Numbered from the stretch's first letter, positions 17,378 through 27,519 are shown. The stretch: DNA of 64,000 bases from Streptococcus oralis (GCF_001578935.1 NZ_KQ969521.1:62001-126000); one strand, 5' to 3'. Notes: generated by a model not told the origin, from the sequence alone. Numbers and translations are program-made.

Positions 17378-17668
17378 ATGGAGAAAACAAAAGCCTTTCT
17401 TGAAACGCACTACAAGAGATATATCCTTACGATTTGCCTTCTCTGGTTCCTCATGTTTTTTCTTCCTTGGGATTGGCAAATAGGAGGAGTTTCAGTATAT
17501 TATTTCGTTATGAAAAAACTCTTTGTGGTTTTTGGAGTTTTATCCATCCTATACTCCGTGCTGATTAAAAAATTCAGTCTTCTCATCTTTGGAATTATCT
17601 TTTGCTTGGCCTTCTGGATCAATCTCTTTTGGTATTTTGGGATATTGCCTATATTCTTGGGAAATTAA
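17378..17668 (+). CDS. Small hypothetical membrane protein
   Basis: 96 residues with three or four hydrophobic segments (ILTICLLWFLMFFLPW, KKLFVVFGVLSILYSVLI, LLIFGIIFCLAFWINLFWYFGILPIFLG). AATGGAGG precedes the ATG with suitable spacing. It has its own -10 box and terminator, so it is an independent transcription unit. I do not recognise the family; nothing suggests a toxin or enzyme. Confidence 0.7.
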   Translation: MEKTKAFLETHYKRYILTICLLWFLMFFLPWDWQIGGVSVYYFVMKKLFVVFGVLSILYSVLIKKFSLLIFGIIFCLAFWINLFWYFGILPIFLGN

Positions 17669-17682
17669 ACATTAAAAAATGA

Positions 17683-17712
17683 AGGACTAGACTAGTTTCT
17701 AGTCCTTTTTTC
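17683..17712 (+). terminator. Terminator after the small membrane protein gene
   Basis: GGACTAG / CTAGTCC stem followed by TTTTTT. Confidence 0.85.
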
Positions 17713-17809
17713 CCTTATAATGCAAGGATTCTTTCTTGAAAAATAATGGTAAATATGCTAAAATTAAAAGAACATTCTAAAATATTCAGAATAAAAAGTA
17801 AGGAAAATC

Positions 17810-20323
17810 ATGGCTAATATTTTAAAAACGATTATTGAAAATGATAAAGGAGAACTTCGTCGTCTGGAAAAGATGGCTGATAAGGTTCTTAACTATGAGA
17901 GCCAAATGGCTGCAATGTCAGACGAAGAACTAAAAGCGAAAACTGACGAATTTAAAGAACGATACAACAAGGGTGAATCCCTTGATTCATTGCTATATGA
18001 GGCTTTTGCGGTAGTTCGAGAAGCTGCAAAACGTGTCCTTGGGCTTTTCCCTTATAAGGTTCAGGTCATGGGTGGGATTGTTCTTCACCATGGTGACGTT
18101 CCAGAGATGCGTACCGGTGAAGGGAAGACCTTGACAGCGACCATGCCAGTGTACCTCAATGCCCTTGCAGGTAAAGGGGTTCACGTAGTTACAGTCAACG
18201 AATACCTAACAGAACGTGACGCGACTGAAATGGGTGAATTGTACTCATGGCTTGGTTTGTCAGTAGGGATCAACTTGGCAGCTAAATCTCCAATGGAGAA
18301 AAAAGAGGCTTACCTTTGCGATATTACCTACTCAACCAACTCAGAGATTGGTTTCGACTACCTTCGTGATAACATGGTCGTTCGTGCAGAAAACATGGTG
18401 CAACGTCCACTCAATTATGCCTTGGTCGATGAGGTTGACTCGATTTTGATCGACGAAGCCCGTACTCCTTTGATCGTTTCAGGTGCCAACGCAGTTGAAA
18501 CAAGCCAACTCTACCATATGGCGGACCACTTCGTGAAATCTTTGGACAAGGACGACTATATCATTGACGTTCAGTCTAAGACGATCGGTTTGTCAGATTC
18601 TGGTATTGACAAGGCGGAAAGCTACTTCAAACTAGAAAATCTCTACGACATTGAAAATGTAGCTCTTACTCACTTTATCGACAATGCCCTCCGTGCCAAC
18701 TATATCATGATTCTCGATATCGACTATGTGGTTAGTGAAGAGCAGGAAATCTTGATTGTCGACCAATTTACAGGTCGTACCATGGAAGGTCGTCGTTACT
18801 CTGATGGTTTACACCAAGCGATTGAAGCAAAAGAAGGTGTGCCAATCCAAGACGAGACAAAGACTTCAGCTTCTATTACCTACCAAAACCTCTTCCGTAT
18901 GTATAAGAAATTGGCAGGTATGACAGGTACTGGTAAAACAGAAGAAGAAGAATTCCGCGAAATTTACAACATTCGTGTTATCCCAATCCCAACTAACCGT
19001 CCAATTCAACGTATCGACCACTCAGACCTTCTCTATGCAAGTCTTGATGCGAAATTTAAGGCTGTAGTTGAAGATGTAAAAGCTCGTTACCAAAAAGGTC
19101 AGCCGGTCTTGGTAGGTACAGTTGCCGTTGAAACGAGTGATTTTCTTTCTAAGAAATTGGTAGCAGCAGGTGTTCCTCACGAAGTCTTGAATGCGAAGAA
19201 CCACTACAGAGAAGCGCAAATCATCATGAACGCTGGTCAGCGTGGTGCAGTTACTATCGCGACCAACATGGCCGGTCGGGGTACCGACATCAAGCTTGGT
19301 GAAGGGGTTCGTGAACTTGGTGGACTTTGTGTTATAGGTACAGAGCGTCACGAAAGTCGCCGTATTGATAACCAGCTTCGTGGACGTTCAGGACGTCAAG
19401 GAGACCCAGGTGAGTCACAATTCTACTTGTCTCTTGAAGATGATTTGATGAAACGTTTCGGTTCAGAACGTTTGAAAGGTGTCTTTGAACGTCTCAACAT
19501 GTCTGACGAAGCCATCGAATCTCGCATGTTAACGCGTCAAGTTGAAGCAGCTCAAAAACGTGTCGAAGGAAACAACTACGACACTCGTAAACAAGTCCTT
19601 CAATATGACGACGTTATGCGTGAACAACGTGAGATCATCTATGCACAACGTTATGATGTCATTACTGCAGATCGTGACTTGGCACCAGAAATCCATGCTA
19701 TGATCCGTCGTACCATTGGACGTATCGTGGATGCACATGCACGTTCTAAGGAAGACGAAAAATTAGAAGCAATCTTGAACTTTGCTAAGTATAACTTACT
19801 TCCAGAAGATTCAATTAGCCGTTCAGATCTTGCAGGTCTGTCAGACAAAGCTATCAAAGATGAACTTTTCCAACGTGCCTTGAAAGTCTATGACAGCCAA
19901 GTTGCTAAGCTTCGTGACGAAGATGCAGTGAAAGAATTCCAAAAAGTCTTGATTCTACGTGTTGTAGACAACAAGTGGACAGACCATATCGATGCTCTTG
20001 ACCAGTTGCGAAATGCTGTTGGTCTTCGTGGGTATGCCCAAAACAACCCTGTTGTAGAGTATCAAGCAGAAGGTTTCCGCATGTTTAACGACATGATTGG
20101 ATCGATTGAATTCGATGTGACCCGCTTGATGATGAAAGCACAAATCCATGAACAAGAACGTCCGCAAACTGAACACAATATCAGTACAACTGCGACTCGT
20201 AATATCGCAGCGCAGCAGGCAAGCCTTCCTGAAGATTTGGACTTGAGCCAAATCGGACGAAACGACCAATGCCCGTGTGGATCAGGTAAGAAATTCAAGA
20301 ACTGTCATGGTAAGAGACAATAA
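17810..20323 (+). CDS. secA: Preprotein translocase ATPase SecA
   Basis: 837 residues, the motor that drives secretory proteins through SecYEG. Visible motifs: Walker A in [14 protein letters not shown], Walker [17 protein letters not shown], helicase-type motif [11 protein letters not shown], and [18 protein letters not shown]. The C-terminus is a zinc-binding SEC-C tail, [14 protein letters not shown]. The start at 17810 is preceded by AGTAAGGAAAATC. It is the housekeeping SecA; the accessory SecA2 locus is not here. Confidence 0.98.
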   Translation: MANILKTIIENDKGELRRLEKMADKVLNYESQMAAMSDEELKAKTDEFKERYNKGESLDSLLYEAFAVVREAAKRVLGLFPYKVQVMGGIVLHHGDVPEMRTGEGKTLTATMPVYLNALAGKGVHVVTVNEYLTERDATEMGELYSWLGLSVGINLAAKSPMEKKEAYLCDITYSTNSEIGFDYLRDNMVVRAENMVQRPLNYALVDEVDSILIDEARTPLIVSGANAVETSQLYHMADHFVKSLDKDDYIIDVQSKTIGLSDSGIDKAESYFKLENLYDIENVALTHFIDNALRANYIMILDIDYVVSEEQEILIVDQFTGRTMEGRRYSDGLHQAIEAKEGVPIQDETKTSASITYQNLFRMYKKLAGMTGTGKTEEEEFREIYNIRVIPIPTNRPIQRIDHSDLLYASLDAKFKAVVEDVKARYQKGQPVLVGTVAVETSDFLSKKLVAAGVPHEVLNAKNHYREAQIIMNAGQRGAVTIATNMAGRGTDIKLGEGVRELGGLCVIGTERHESRRIDNQLRGRSGRQGDPGESQFYLSLEDDLMKRFGSERLKGVFERLNMSDEAIESRMLTRQVEAAQKRVEGNNYDTRKQVLQYDDVMREQREIIYAQRYDVITADRDLAPEIHAMIRRTIGRIVDAHARSKEDEKLEAILNFAKYNLLPEDSISRSDLAGLSDKAIKDELFQRALKVYDSQVAKLRDEDAVKEFQKVLILRVVDNKWTDHIDALDQLRNAVGLRGYAQNNPVVEYQAEGFRMFNDMIGSIEFDVTRLMMKAQIHEQERPQTEHNISTTATRNIAAQQASLPEDLDLSQIGRNDQCPCGSGKKFKNCHGKRQ

Positions 20324-20341
20324 TATGAGATAAGATACAGG

Positions 20342-20385
20342 CGGATACCTGGTAAAAATCATTTTTTTGCTTGGTGTCCGTTTGC
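20342..20385 (+). terminator. Hairpin between secA and the aro genes
   Basis: CGGATACC / GGTGTCCG arms with a 23-base A/T-rich loop, then TTTGCTTT. It could be a weak terminator for secA or an attenuator for the DAHP synthase genes. Confidence 0.45.
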
Positions 20386-20403
20386 TTTATAAGGAGATGA
20401 ATC

Positions 20404-21435
20404 ATGGTATTTACAGCTAAAAGCCCCAAAATTAACATTGAAGAAGTTCGCGCTTTGTCTAAATTAGAGGGAGCGGCTCTTGCGAGAAAAAATCAACGTG
20501 ATCAGGAATTGGAAGCCATCATTCGTGGGGAAGACCAGCGTATTCTCTTGGTGATTGGACCATGTTCATCTGATAATGAAGAGGCGGTTCTCGAGTATGC
20601 CAAGCGTCTATCTGCTTTGCAAGAAGAGGTCAAAGACCGTATTTTTATGGTCATGCGTGTCTATACAGCTAAACCTCGTACCAATGGGGATGGCTATAAG
20701 GGCTTGATTCATCAGCCAAATGCGACAGAAGCTCCTAGTTTGATTAATGGAATCAAGGCTGTTCGTCAGCTCCACTACCGTGTGATTACCGAGACGGGAA
20801 TGACAACAGCTGATGAGATGCTTTATCCTGAAAATCTTCCGCTGGTGGATGATTTGATTTCTTATATGGCTGTTGGAGCCCGTTCTGTAGAGGATCAACA
20901 GCACCGTTTTGTAGCGAGTGGAGCAGACTTTTCAACAGGATTTAAAAATCCAACATCTGGAAATCTCAATGTCATGTTTAACGGGATTTACGCAGCGCAA
21001 AATAAACAGAGTTTCCTCTTCCTCGGTAAAGAGGTGGAAACAACAGGGAATCCATTGTCCCACGCCATTCTTCGCGGTGCCTTGAATGAATACGGGAAAA
21101 ATATTCCTAACTACTACTATGACAATTTGATGGATACCATTGCCCAGTATGAAAAGATGGGCTTAGAAAATCCCTTTATCATCATCGATACCAATCATGA
21201 CAATTCAGGCAAGCAATACATGGATCAAATCCGTATCGTTCGTCAGACTTTGATTAACCGTGACTGGAATGAGAAAATCAAAAAATATGTTCGTGGTTTT
21301 ATGATTGAGTCCTATCTAGAAGATGGACGTCAAAATGAACCCGAAATTTTTGGTAAATCCATTACAGATCCGTGTCTCGGATGGGACAACACAGAAGCAC
21401 TTGTTCGCGAAATTTACCAAACGCTAGGAGAGTAA
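20404..21435 (+). CDS. aroF: DAHP synthase, first of two tandem copies
   Basis: 343 residues. It condenses phosphoenolpyruvate and erythrose-4-phosphate to DAHP, the first step of the shikimate pathway. It is a type I-alpha enzyme of the AroF/G/H kind: [18 protein letters not shown], the [13 protein letters not shown] phosphoenolpyruvate site, [16 protein letters not shown], the metal-binding D-T-N-H-D-N-S-G-K segment, and a C-terminal DPCLGW. The next gene is a same-length paralogue starting after one base. AroF-G-H naming is conventional here; which aromatic amino acid inhibits it cannot be read. Confidence 0.92.
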   Translation: MVFTAKSPKINIEEVRALSKLEGAALARKNQRDQELEAIIRGEDQRILLVIGPCSSDNEEAVLEYAKRLSALQEEVKDRIFMVMRVYTAKPRTNGDGYKGLIHQPNATEAPSLINGIKAVRQLHYRVITETGMTTADEMLYPENLPLVDDLISYMAVGARSVEDQQHRFVASGADFSTGFKNPTSGNLNVMFNGIYAAQNKQSFLFLGKEVETTGNPLSHAILRGALNEYGKNIPNYYYDNLMDTIAQYEKMGLENPFIIIDTNHDNSGKQYMDQIRIVRQTLINRDWNEKIKKYVRGFMIESYLEDGRQNEPEIFGKSITDPCLGWDNTEALVREIYQTLGE

Positions 21436-21436
21436 G

Positions 21437-22468
21437 ATGGCATTTATCGAAAAAGGTCAAGAAATTGATATTGAAGCAATCAAGGCTGAGACCCAGTTGT
21501 CACCTGAAGCCTTGCGAAAGAAAGAAGCCCGTGATAGAGAGCTGGCAGCCATCATCTCAGGTGAGGACGACCGAATCCTTTTGGTGATGGGACCGTGCTC
21601 CTCGGACAATGAAGAAGCAGTGCTCGAATATGCTCATCGCTTAGCAGACATGCAGAAAAAAGTTGCGGATAAAATCTTTATCGTGATGCGTGTCTATACG
21701 GCTAAACCTCGTACCAATGGAGATGGTTATAAGGGCATGATTCATCAGCCAAATACCAGTGAAGCGCCTAGTCTCATCAATGGCTTGCAGGCTGTTCGTC
21801 AGCTTCACTACCGTGTGATTACGGAGACGGGCTTGACAACAGCTGACGAGATGCTTTATCCGTCAAATCTCGTTTTGGTTGATGACCTGGTCAGCTACCA
21901 TGCTGTTGGGGCTCGCTCAGTGGAAGACCAGGAACACCGCTTTGTAGCGTCTGGGATTGATGCTCCAGTTGGGATGAAAAATCCAACATCTGGAAATCTC
22001 GGGGTCATGTTTAATGCCATCTATGCGGCCCAAAACAAGCAAACCTTCCTTTACCACGGCCAAGAAGTGGAAACTTCAGGAAATCCCTTGGCACACGTTA
22101 TCCTTCGTGGCGCCATGAACGAATATGGTAAAAATGAACCTAATTTCTACTATGAAACCTTGCTCAATGCCATTGAACGCTATGAGAATCTAGGGCTCGA
22201 TAATCCCTTTATCCTCATCGATACCAATCATGACAATTCAGGTAAACAGTATATGGAACAAATTCGCATTGTTCGCCAATCCTTGCTCAATCGTGACTGG
22301 AATGAAAAGATTAAAAAGACGGTTCGAGGCTTTATGATTGAATCTTACCTAGCAGATGGTCGCCAAAATCAACCAGAGGTCTTTGGTTGCTCCATAACTG
22401 ACCCTTGTCTAGGTTGGGAAAATACAGAGGCTTTGGTAGAAGAAATCTATGCTACCTTAACAAAATAA
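21437..22468 (+). CDS. aroG: DAHP synthase, second of two tandem copies
   Basis: 343 residues and collinear with the preceding enzyme along its whole length, with the same phosphoenolpyruvate site ([13 protein letters not shown]), metal site and DPCLGW end; differences concentrate at the N-terminus and scattered surface positions (for example [18 protein letters not shown] against [18 protein letters not shown]). It starts one base after the upstream stop, so the pair is co-transcribed. The copies probably differ in feedback control, which is inference. The symbol is nominal. Confidence 0.92.
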   Translation: MAFIEKGQEIDIEAIKAETQLSPEALRKKEARDRELAAIISGEDDRILLVMGPCSSDNEEAVLEYAHRLADMQKKVADKIFIVMRVYTAKPRTNGDGYKGMIHQPNTSEAPSLINGLQAVRQLHYRVITETGLTTADEMLYPSNLVLVDDLVSYHAVGARSVEDQEHRFVASGIDAPVGMKNPTSGNLGVMFNAIYAAQNKQTFLYHGQEVETSGNPLAHVILRGAMNEYGKNEPNFYYETLLNAIERYENLGLDNPFILIDTNHDNSGKQYMEQIRIVRQSLLNRDWNEKIKKTVRGFMIESYLADGRQNQPEVFGCSITDPCLGWENTEALVEEIYATLTK

Positions 22469-22512
22469 GTGAAAAGGATGGAGTTGGGGGAATCTCAGCT
22501 CCTTTTGTGAAT

Positions 22513-22875
22513 ATGATAGTTGGACACGGAATTGACATCGAAGAATTGGCTTCGATAGAAAATGCAGTTACACGACGTGAGGGCTTTGCCAAGCGCGTGC
22601 TGACCCCTAAAGAAATGGAGCGTTTTACCAATCTCAAAGGGCGCAGACAGATTGAATACTTGGCTGGTCGCTGGTCGGCTAAGGAAGCATTTTCCAAGGC
22701 TATGGGAACTGGTATTGGAAAACTGACCTTTCAGGATTTGGAAGTCTTGAATAATGAACGAGGGGCTCCCTATTTTAGTCATGCACCATTTTCAGGGAAA
22801 ATTTGGCTGTCGATCAGTCACACAGATCAGTTTGTGACAGCCAGTGTCATTTTGGAGGAAAATCATGAAAGCTAG
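22513..22875 (+). CDS. acpS: Holo-[acyl-carrier-protein] synthase AcpS
   Basis: 120 residues from the ATG at 22513, the normal AcpS length. It transfers 4'-phosphopantetheine from CoA to the serine of ACP. The magnesium/CoA motifs GIDIEEL at the N-terminus and [16 protein letters not shown] are present, and the C-terminus has [14 protein letters not shown]. Its last codons overlap the alr start by 11 bases, so the two are translationally coupled. No strong ribosome site precedes it, and a GTG two codons upstream is an alternative start. Confidence 0.95.
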   Translation: MIVGHGIDIEELASIENAVTRREGFAKRVLTPKEMERFTNLKGRRQIEYLAGRWSAKEAFSKAMGTGIGKLTFQDLEVLNNERGAPYFSHAPFSGKIWLSISHTDQFVTASVILEENHES

Positions 22876-23968
22876 TCCACATAGACCAACCAAGGCTCTG
22901 ATTCATCTGGGAGCTATTCGACAAAATATTCAGCAAATGGGGGCTCATATCCCTAAAGGAACGCTCAAGTGGGCGGTGGTTAAGGCCAATGCCTATGGAC
23001 ATGGGGCAGTAGCTGTTGCCACAGCTATCCAAGATGATGTCGACGGCTTTTGTGTTTCCAATATTGATGAAGCCATCGAACTTCGTCAGGCTGGGCTCAG
23101 CAAGAGAATCCTCATTTTAGGAGTTTCTGAGCTAGAAGCTGTTTCCCTAGCTAAAGAATACGACATCACCTTGACAGTGGCTGGGCTGGAGTGGATTCAA
23201 GCGCTTTTAGCTAGGGAGACAGATTTATCTGGCTTGACTGTCCACCTCAAGATTGACTCAGGAATGGGACGGATTGGTTTTAGAGAGGCTAGTGAAGCTG
23301 ATCTGGCTCAAGCCTTGCTTCAACAACACGGTGCTCGCGTTGAGGGGATTTTTACCCACTTTGCGACTGCAGATGAAGAATCAGATGCCTATTTTAATAC
23401 CCAGTTAGAACGATTTAAAGCTATTTTGGCAAGTATGAAGGAAGTCCCAGAGCTGGTTCATGCCAGCAACTCGGCAACGACCCTCTGGCATGCAGAGACT
23501 ATTTTCAATGCAGTCCGTATGGGAGACGCTATGTATGGTCTCAATCCAAGTGGAGAGGTCTTGGACTTGCCTTATGATTTGACACCAGCCTTGACCTTGG
23601 AGTCTGCCTTGGTCCATGTCAAGACAGTTCCAGCTGGAGCTTGCATGGGCTATGGAGCGACTTATCAAGCCGATAGTGAACAAGTCATTGCGACGGTGCC
23701 AATCGGCTATGCGGATGGTTGGACACGTGATATGCAGAATTTCTCTGTCTTGGTAGATGGTCAAGCTTGCCCAATCGTCGGACGAGTATCTATGGATCAA
23801 ATCACTATTCGTCTGCCTAAGGTTTACCCGCTAGGAACGAAAGTCACCTTGATTGGCATCAATGGGGACAAGGAAATCACAGCTACTCAGGTAGCGACCT
23901 ACCGTGGAACCATTAACTATGAGGTGGTTTGCCTCCTCAGCGACCGCATTCCGAGAGAATATTATTAA
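22865..23968 (+). CDS. alr: Alanine racemase
   Basis: 367 residues from the ATG at 22865, with GGAGG inside acpS. It makes D-alanine for peptidoglycan and teichoic acids. The PLP lysine is K40 in [10 protein letters not shown], and the second catalytic residue, a tyrosine, lies in [16 protein letters not shown] and [12 protein letters not shown] are conserved in the C-terminal beta domain. The acpS-alr pairing is typical of Firmicutes. The ddl gene that uses its product is at 44.3 kb in this window. Confidence 0.97.
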   Translation: MKASPHRPTKALIHLGAIRQNIQQMGAHIPKGTLKWAVVKANAYGHGAVAVATAIQDDVDGFCVSNIDEAIELRQAGLSKRILILGVSELEAVSLAKEYDITLTVAGLEWIQALLARETDLSGLTVHLKIDSGMGRIGFREASEADLAQALLQQHGARVEGIFTHFATADEESDAYFNTQLERFKAILASMKEVPELVHASNSATTLWHAETIFNAVRMGDAMYGLNPSGEVLDLPYDLTPALTLESALVHVKTVPAGACMGYGATYQADSEQVIATVPIGYADGWTRDMQNFSVLVDGQACPIVGRVSMDQITIRLPKVYPLGTKVTLIGINGDKEITATQVATYRGTINYEVVCLLSDRIPREYY

Positions 23969-23986
23969 AAAAGAAAGGAGTGGAGC

Positions 23987-26002
23987 ATGAATCTACATCA
24001 ACCCTTGCATGTCTTGCCCGGTGTGGGGCCAAAGTCAGCAGAGAAATACGCTAAACTAGGAATTGAAAACTTGCAAGCTCTCTTGCTCTACTTTCCTTTC
24101 CGTTATGAAGACTTTAAGACCAAGCAGGTGCTAGATCTGGAAGATGGGGAAAAGGCGGTTCTGTCTGGTCAAGTCGTGACTCCTGCTAGTGTCCAGTATT
24201 ATGGTTTCAAGCGCAATCGCCTGCGTTTTAGTCTCAAGCAGGGAGAAGTTGTTTTTGCGGTGAATTTTTTTAACCAACCCTACCTGGCTGATAAGATAGA
24301 GTTGGGTGCAACCCTGGCTGTCTTTGGTAAGTGGGACCGCGCCAAGGCCAGTCTGACAGGGATGAAGGTTTTGGCTCAGGTGGAAGATGACCTCCAACCT
24401 GTCTATCGTCTAGCTCAGGGAATCAGTCAGGCCAGTCTGGTCAAGGTCATCAAGACAGCCTTTGATCAGGGGTTAGACCTCTTGATTGAAGAAAATCTTC
24501 CCCAGTCTTTGCTGGACAAATACAAGCTCATGTCCCGTTGCCAGGCTGTCCGCGCTATGCATTTTCCTAAGGATTTGGCAGAATACAAGCAGGCACTTCG
24601 CCGTATCAAATTTGAGGAACTCTTTTATTTCCAAATGCAATTGCAGACGATCAAGTCTGAAAACAGAGTTCAGGGAAGCGGTCTGGTTCTGAATTGGTCC
24701 CAGGAAAAAGTGACAGCCGTTAAAGAAAATCTGCCTTTTGCCCTGACTCAAGCTCAAGAAAAGAGTTTGCGGGAAATTTTGGCCGATATGAAGTCCGACC
24801 ACCATATGAATCGTCTCTTGCAAGGAGATGTGGGGAGCGGAAAGACAGTAGTCGCTGGTTTGGCCATGTTTGCGGCGGTGACGGCTGGCTACCAGGCGGC
24901 CCTCATGGTACCAACAGAAATCCTAGCAGAGCAGCATTTTGAGAGTTTGAAGAGTCTCTTTCCAGACCTGCGCCTTGCTCTCTTGACAGGTTCCTTGAAA
25001 GCTGCAGAAAAAAGAGAAGTTTTAGAGACCATTGCCAAGGGTGAGGCTGATTTGATTATCGGAACCCACGCTCTGATACAAGATGGGGTGGATTATGCTC
25101 GCCTTGGTTTGATTATCATTGATGAGCAGCACCGTTTTGGTGTGGGGCAAAGGCGTATTCTGCGAGAAAAAGGAGATAATCCTGACGTTCTCATGATGAC
25201 GGCGACGCCCATTCCACGAACCTTGGCTATCACAGCCTTTGGAGATATGGATGTTTCTACTATCGACCAGATGCCAGCAGGTCGGAAGCCTATTGTGACG
25301 CGCTGGATCAAACATGAGCAACTGCCTCAGGTCTTGACTTGGTTAGAGGGGGAAATCCAAAAAGGTTCCCAAGCCTACGTCATCTCTCCCTTGATTGAAG
25401 AATCTGAAGCTCTGGATTTGAAAAATGCCATTGCCTTATCAGAAGAGTTGACAGCTCATTTTGCCGGCAAGGCAGAAGTGGCTCTTCTACATGGTAAGAT
25501 GAAGAGTGACGAAAAAGACCAGATTATGCAGGAATTCAAAGAGAGAAAAACGGATATTTTAGTATCTACAACGGTTATCGAGGTTGGGGTCAATGTTCCC
25601 AATGCGACCGTCATGATTATCATGGATGCCGATCGCTTCGGTCTCAGTCAGCTTCACCAGCTCAGAGGTCGTGTGGGTCGGGGAGACAAGCAGTCTTATG
25701 CTGTTCTTGTGGCTAATCCCAAGACTGAGTCAGGGAAAGACCGTATGCGCATCATGACAGAAACCACCAATGGATTTGTCCTTGCGGAGGAAGATTTGAA
25801 AATGCGTGGTTCTGGTGAGATTTTTGGAACCAGACAGTCAGGACTTCCAGAGTTCCAAGTGGCTGATATTATCGAAGATTTTCCGATTTTAGAAGAAGCC
25901 AGAAAGGTTGCCAGCTACATTAGTTCGATAGAAGGTTGGCGAGAGGATCCAGAATGGCACATGATTGCTCTCCATATAGAAAAGAGAGAACATCTGGATT
26001 AA
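23987..26002 (+). CDS. recG: ATP-dependent DNA helicase RecG
   Basis: 671 residues. It remodels stalled forks and branched DNA. An N-terminal wedge/OB domain (about 1-240) precedes two helicase domains: Walker A GDVGSGKT at 280-287, motif II DEQH at 379-382, TATPIPRTLA, motif V/VI STTVIEVGVNVPNA and QLRGRVGRG. The start is preceded by AAAGGAG, 18 bases after alr. A BOX repeat begins at the stop codon, so no normal terminator is seen. Confidence 0.97.
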   Translation: MNLHQPLHVLPGVGPKSAEKYAKLGIENLQALLLYFPFRYEDFKTKQVLDLEDGEKAVLSGQVVTPASVQYYGFKRNRLRFSLKQGEVVFAVNFFNQPYLADKIELGATLAVFGKWDRAKASLTGMKVLAQVEDDLQPVYRLAQGISQASLVKVIKTAFDQGLDLLIEENLPQSLLDKYKLMSRCQAVRAMHFPKDLAEYKQALRRIKFEELFYFQMQLQTIKSENRVQGSGLVLNWSQEKVTAVKENLPFALTQAQEKSLREILADMKSDHHMNRLLQGDVGSGKTVVAGLAMFAAVTAGYQAALMVPTEILAEQHFESLKSLFPDLRLALLTGSLKAAEKREVLETIAKGEADLIIGTHALIQDGVDYARLGLIIIDEQHRFGVGQRRILREKGDNPDVLMMTATPIPRTLAITAFGDMDVSTIDQMPAGRKPIVTRWIKHEQLPQVLTWLEGEIQKGSQAYVISPLIEESEALDLKNAIALSEELTAHFAGKAEVALLHGKMKSDEKDQIMQEFKERKTDILVSTTVIEVGVNVPNATVMIIMDADRFGLSQLHQLRGRVGRGDKQSYAVLVANPKTESGKDRMRIMTETTNGFVLAEEDLKMRGSGEIFGTRQSGLPEFQVADIIEDFPILEEARKVASYISSIEGWREDPEWHMIALHIEKREHLD

Positions 26003-26106
26003 TACTCTTCGAAAATCAAATTCAAACCACGTCAACGTCGCCTTGCCGTACTCAAGTACAGCCTGCGGCTAGTTTCCTAGTTTGCTCTTTAATTTTCATT
26101 GAGTAT
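26001..26106 (+). repeat. BOX element of A-C type (no B module)
   Basis: Begins AATACTCTTCGAAAATC and ends TTTAATTTTCATTGAGTATA. It contains CGTCAACGTCGCCTTGCCGTA, close to the BOX-A consensus, then TACTCAAGTACAGCCTGCGG. Its first bases form the recG stop codon. Confidence 0.88.
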
Positions 26107-26189
26107 AAGCTTTCTCTAAGGAAAACTTAAGCTAGCTTTTAGGTTTGAGTCTTATACTAAAGTCATCAAAAAGAAGCGAGGACTCTCAC

Positions 26190-26261
26190 ATGACTATTAA
26201 AGTAACCTACCAAAAGAAATTCCAAACCGTCAAACTAGAGAAAGGAGCTAGCACCTATTGA
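26190..26261 (+). CDS. Possible 23-residue lysine-rich small protein
   Basis: ATG at 26190 with GCGAGGA 7 bases upstream, a 23-codon frame (start MTIKVTYQKKFQTVKLEK) and a TGA, followed by a perfect terminator eight bases later. A TATACT box lies about 35 bases upstream. The peptide alternates hydrophobic and basic residues like the first two strands of a small beta-grasp protein, so it could equally be a truncated remnant. It belongs to no family I recognise. Confidence 0.4.
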   Translation: MTIKVTYQKKFQTVKLEKGASTY

Positions 26262-26268
26262 TACACAG

Positions 26269-26290
26269 AGAGCGGAAACGCTCTTTTTAT
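26269..26290 (+). terminator. Terminator after the small open frame
   Basis: AGAGCG-GAAA-CGCTCT hairpin with a GAAA tetraloop and a following T-run. It insulates the next promoter. Confidence 0.88.
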
Positions 26291-26293
26291 TTT

Positions 26294-26346
26294 TAAAACT
26301 ACTTTCAGACGATAGGTTTGAGGAAAGAGAATCTAAAATCACTTTC
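26294..26346 (+). promoter_or_regulatory. Putative NanR site pair upstream of the esterase gene
   Basis: TAAAACTACTTTCA at 26294, with a second, weaker element (TAAAATCACTTTC) starting exactly 40 bases later. The same layout precedes nanA, nanE and the lyase gene. Confidence 0.55.
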
Positions 26347-26362
26347 TGTTTACCGTTCTTTC

Positions 26363-26391
26363 TTGCATTGCTTTCCTAGATATGCTAGAGT
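26363..26391 (+). promoter_or_regulatory. Candidate promoter of the esterase gene
   Basis: TTGCAT, 17-base spacer, TAGAGT, placed 29 bases after the second NanR-like element. Confidence 0.45.
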
Positions 26392-26392
26392 T

Positions 26393-26407
26393 ATGATAGC
26401 GATTACA
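26393..26407 (+). promoter_or_regulatory. CcpA (cre) site
   Basis: ATGATAGCGATTACA matches the cre consensus WTGNAARCGNWWWCA with one mismatch, just downstream of the -10 box, where CcpA binding would repress. Confidence 0.6.
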
Positions 26408-26425
26408 AAACTAAAGGAGCATGCT

Positions 26426-27406
26426 ATGAAAAATCCAGCTTTGTTAGAAGAAATCAAGGCCTATCTAGGACGGGATGAGGTTCCAGAAGACTTTGATGCT
26501 TTCTGGGATGAGGAAGTCAAAAAAGTTTCATCTCTTCCAGCCTACCAGTTGGAGGAAAGAGATTTCCATATTCCACAAGTCAAGTGCTATGAGCTAACCT
26601 TTGAGGGAACTAATGAAGGCAAGGTCTATGCACGGGTCGTCCTTCCAAAGAGTGAGGATAAAGTTCCCCTAATTTTCCATTTTCACGGCTATATGGGACG
26701 TGGCTGGGACTGGGCCGATATGCTGACCTATACTGTGGCTGGTTACGGTGTTGTTTCTATGGACGTTCGTGGCCAGTCGGGCTATTCGCAAGACGGCATG
26801 TGTTCTCCACTAGGAAATACGGTGAAGGGGCATATCATCCGTGGTGCTGTGGAAGGTCGAGACCAGCTCTTTTATAAGGATGTCTATCTGGACATTTACC
26901 AGTTGATCGAAATTATTGCCAGTCTGCCTCAGGTAGATGAGAAAAGACTTTCAAGTTATGGTGCCTCACAAGGAGGTGCTTTAGCCCTGGTTGCAGCAGC
27001 TCTCAATCCTCGGATTCAGAAAACAGTTGCCATCTATCCCTTCTTGTCAGACTTTAGACGGGTGCTTGAGATTGGCAATACTAGTGAAGCTTATGACGAA
27101 CTCTTCCGTTATTTCAAGTTCCACGATCCCTTCCATGAAACAGAGGAGGAAATCATGGCGACTCTTGCCTATATCGATGTGAAAAATCTTGCCCATCGTA
27201 TCAAGGGTGAGGTCAAGATGATTACGGGCTTGGACGACGATGTTTGCTACCCTATTACCCAGTTTGCGATTTACAACCGTCTAACCTGCGACAAGACCTA
27301 TCGCATCATGCCAGAGTATGCTCATGAAGCCATGAATGTCTTTGTCAATGACCAAGTCTACAACTGGCTCTGTGGTAGTGAGATTCCGTTTAAATATATG
27401 AAGTGA
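26426..27406 (+). CDS. Acetyl esterase of the AXE1 / cephalosporin-C deacetylase family
   Basis: 326 residues from the ATG at 26426, with AAAGGAG upstream; an open frame extending 108 bases further would include the promoter and operator. Alpha/beta hydrolase: nucleophile S181 in YGASQGG, Asp near 270 in GLDDDVCYP, His 300 in YAHEA, at nearly the positions of Bacillus CAH. No signal peptide, so it acts in the cytoplasm on imported acetylated sugars. Its promoter carries the same paired motif as the nan genes plus a cre box, which suggests a role in using O-acetylated sialic acid or other host or plant acetylated sugars; the exact substrate is inference. Confidence 0.88.
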   Translation: MKNPALLEEIKAYLGRDEVPEDFDAFWDEEVKKVSSLPAYQLEERDFHIPQVKCYELTFEGTNEGKVYARVVLPKSEDKVPLIFHFHGYMGRGWDWADMLTYTVAGYGVVSMDVRGQSGYSQDGMCSPLGNTVKGHIIRGAVEGRDQLFYKDVYLDIYQLIEIIASLPQVDEKRLSSYGASQGGALALVAAALNPRIQKTVAIYPFLSDFRRVLEIGNTSEAYDELFRYFKFHDPFHETEEEIMATLAYIDVKNLAHRIKGEVKMITGLDDDVCYPITQFAIYNRLTCDKTYRIMPEYAHEAMNVFVNDQVYNWLCGSEIPFKYMK

Positions 27407-27410
27407 TGAA

Positions 27411-27437
27411 TGAGAGAGTTTAGTAGCTCTCTTTTTT
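27411..27437 (+). terminator. Terminator after the esterase gene
   Basis: GAGAG / CTCTC stem followed by TTTTTT. The remaining roughly 300 bases up to nanA hold the operator pair, promoter and a structured leader listed separately. Confidence 0.7.
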
Positions 27438-27449
27438 ATGTCCAAAGCC

Positions 27450-27502
27450 TAAAAGTACTTTTAGAAAATTCAAAATGTTAAAATATTCTTAAAAGTAAAA
27501 TC
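27450..27502 (+). promoter_or_regulatory. Putative NanR site pair upstream of nanA
   Basis: Perfect palindrome TAAAAGTACTTTTA at 27450 and TAAAAGTAAAATC at 27490, starting exactly 40 bases apart. TAAAATCTATTCTA following the second is shared nearly verbatim with the nanE promoter region. Confidence 0.65.
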
Positions 27503-27519
27503 TATTCTATGATAACATA

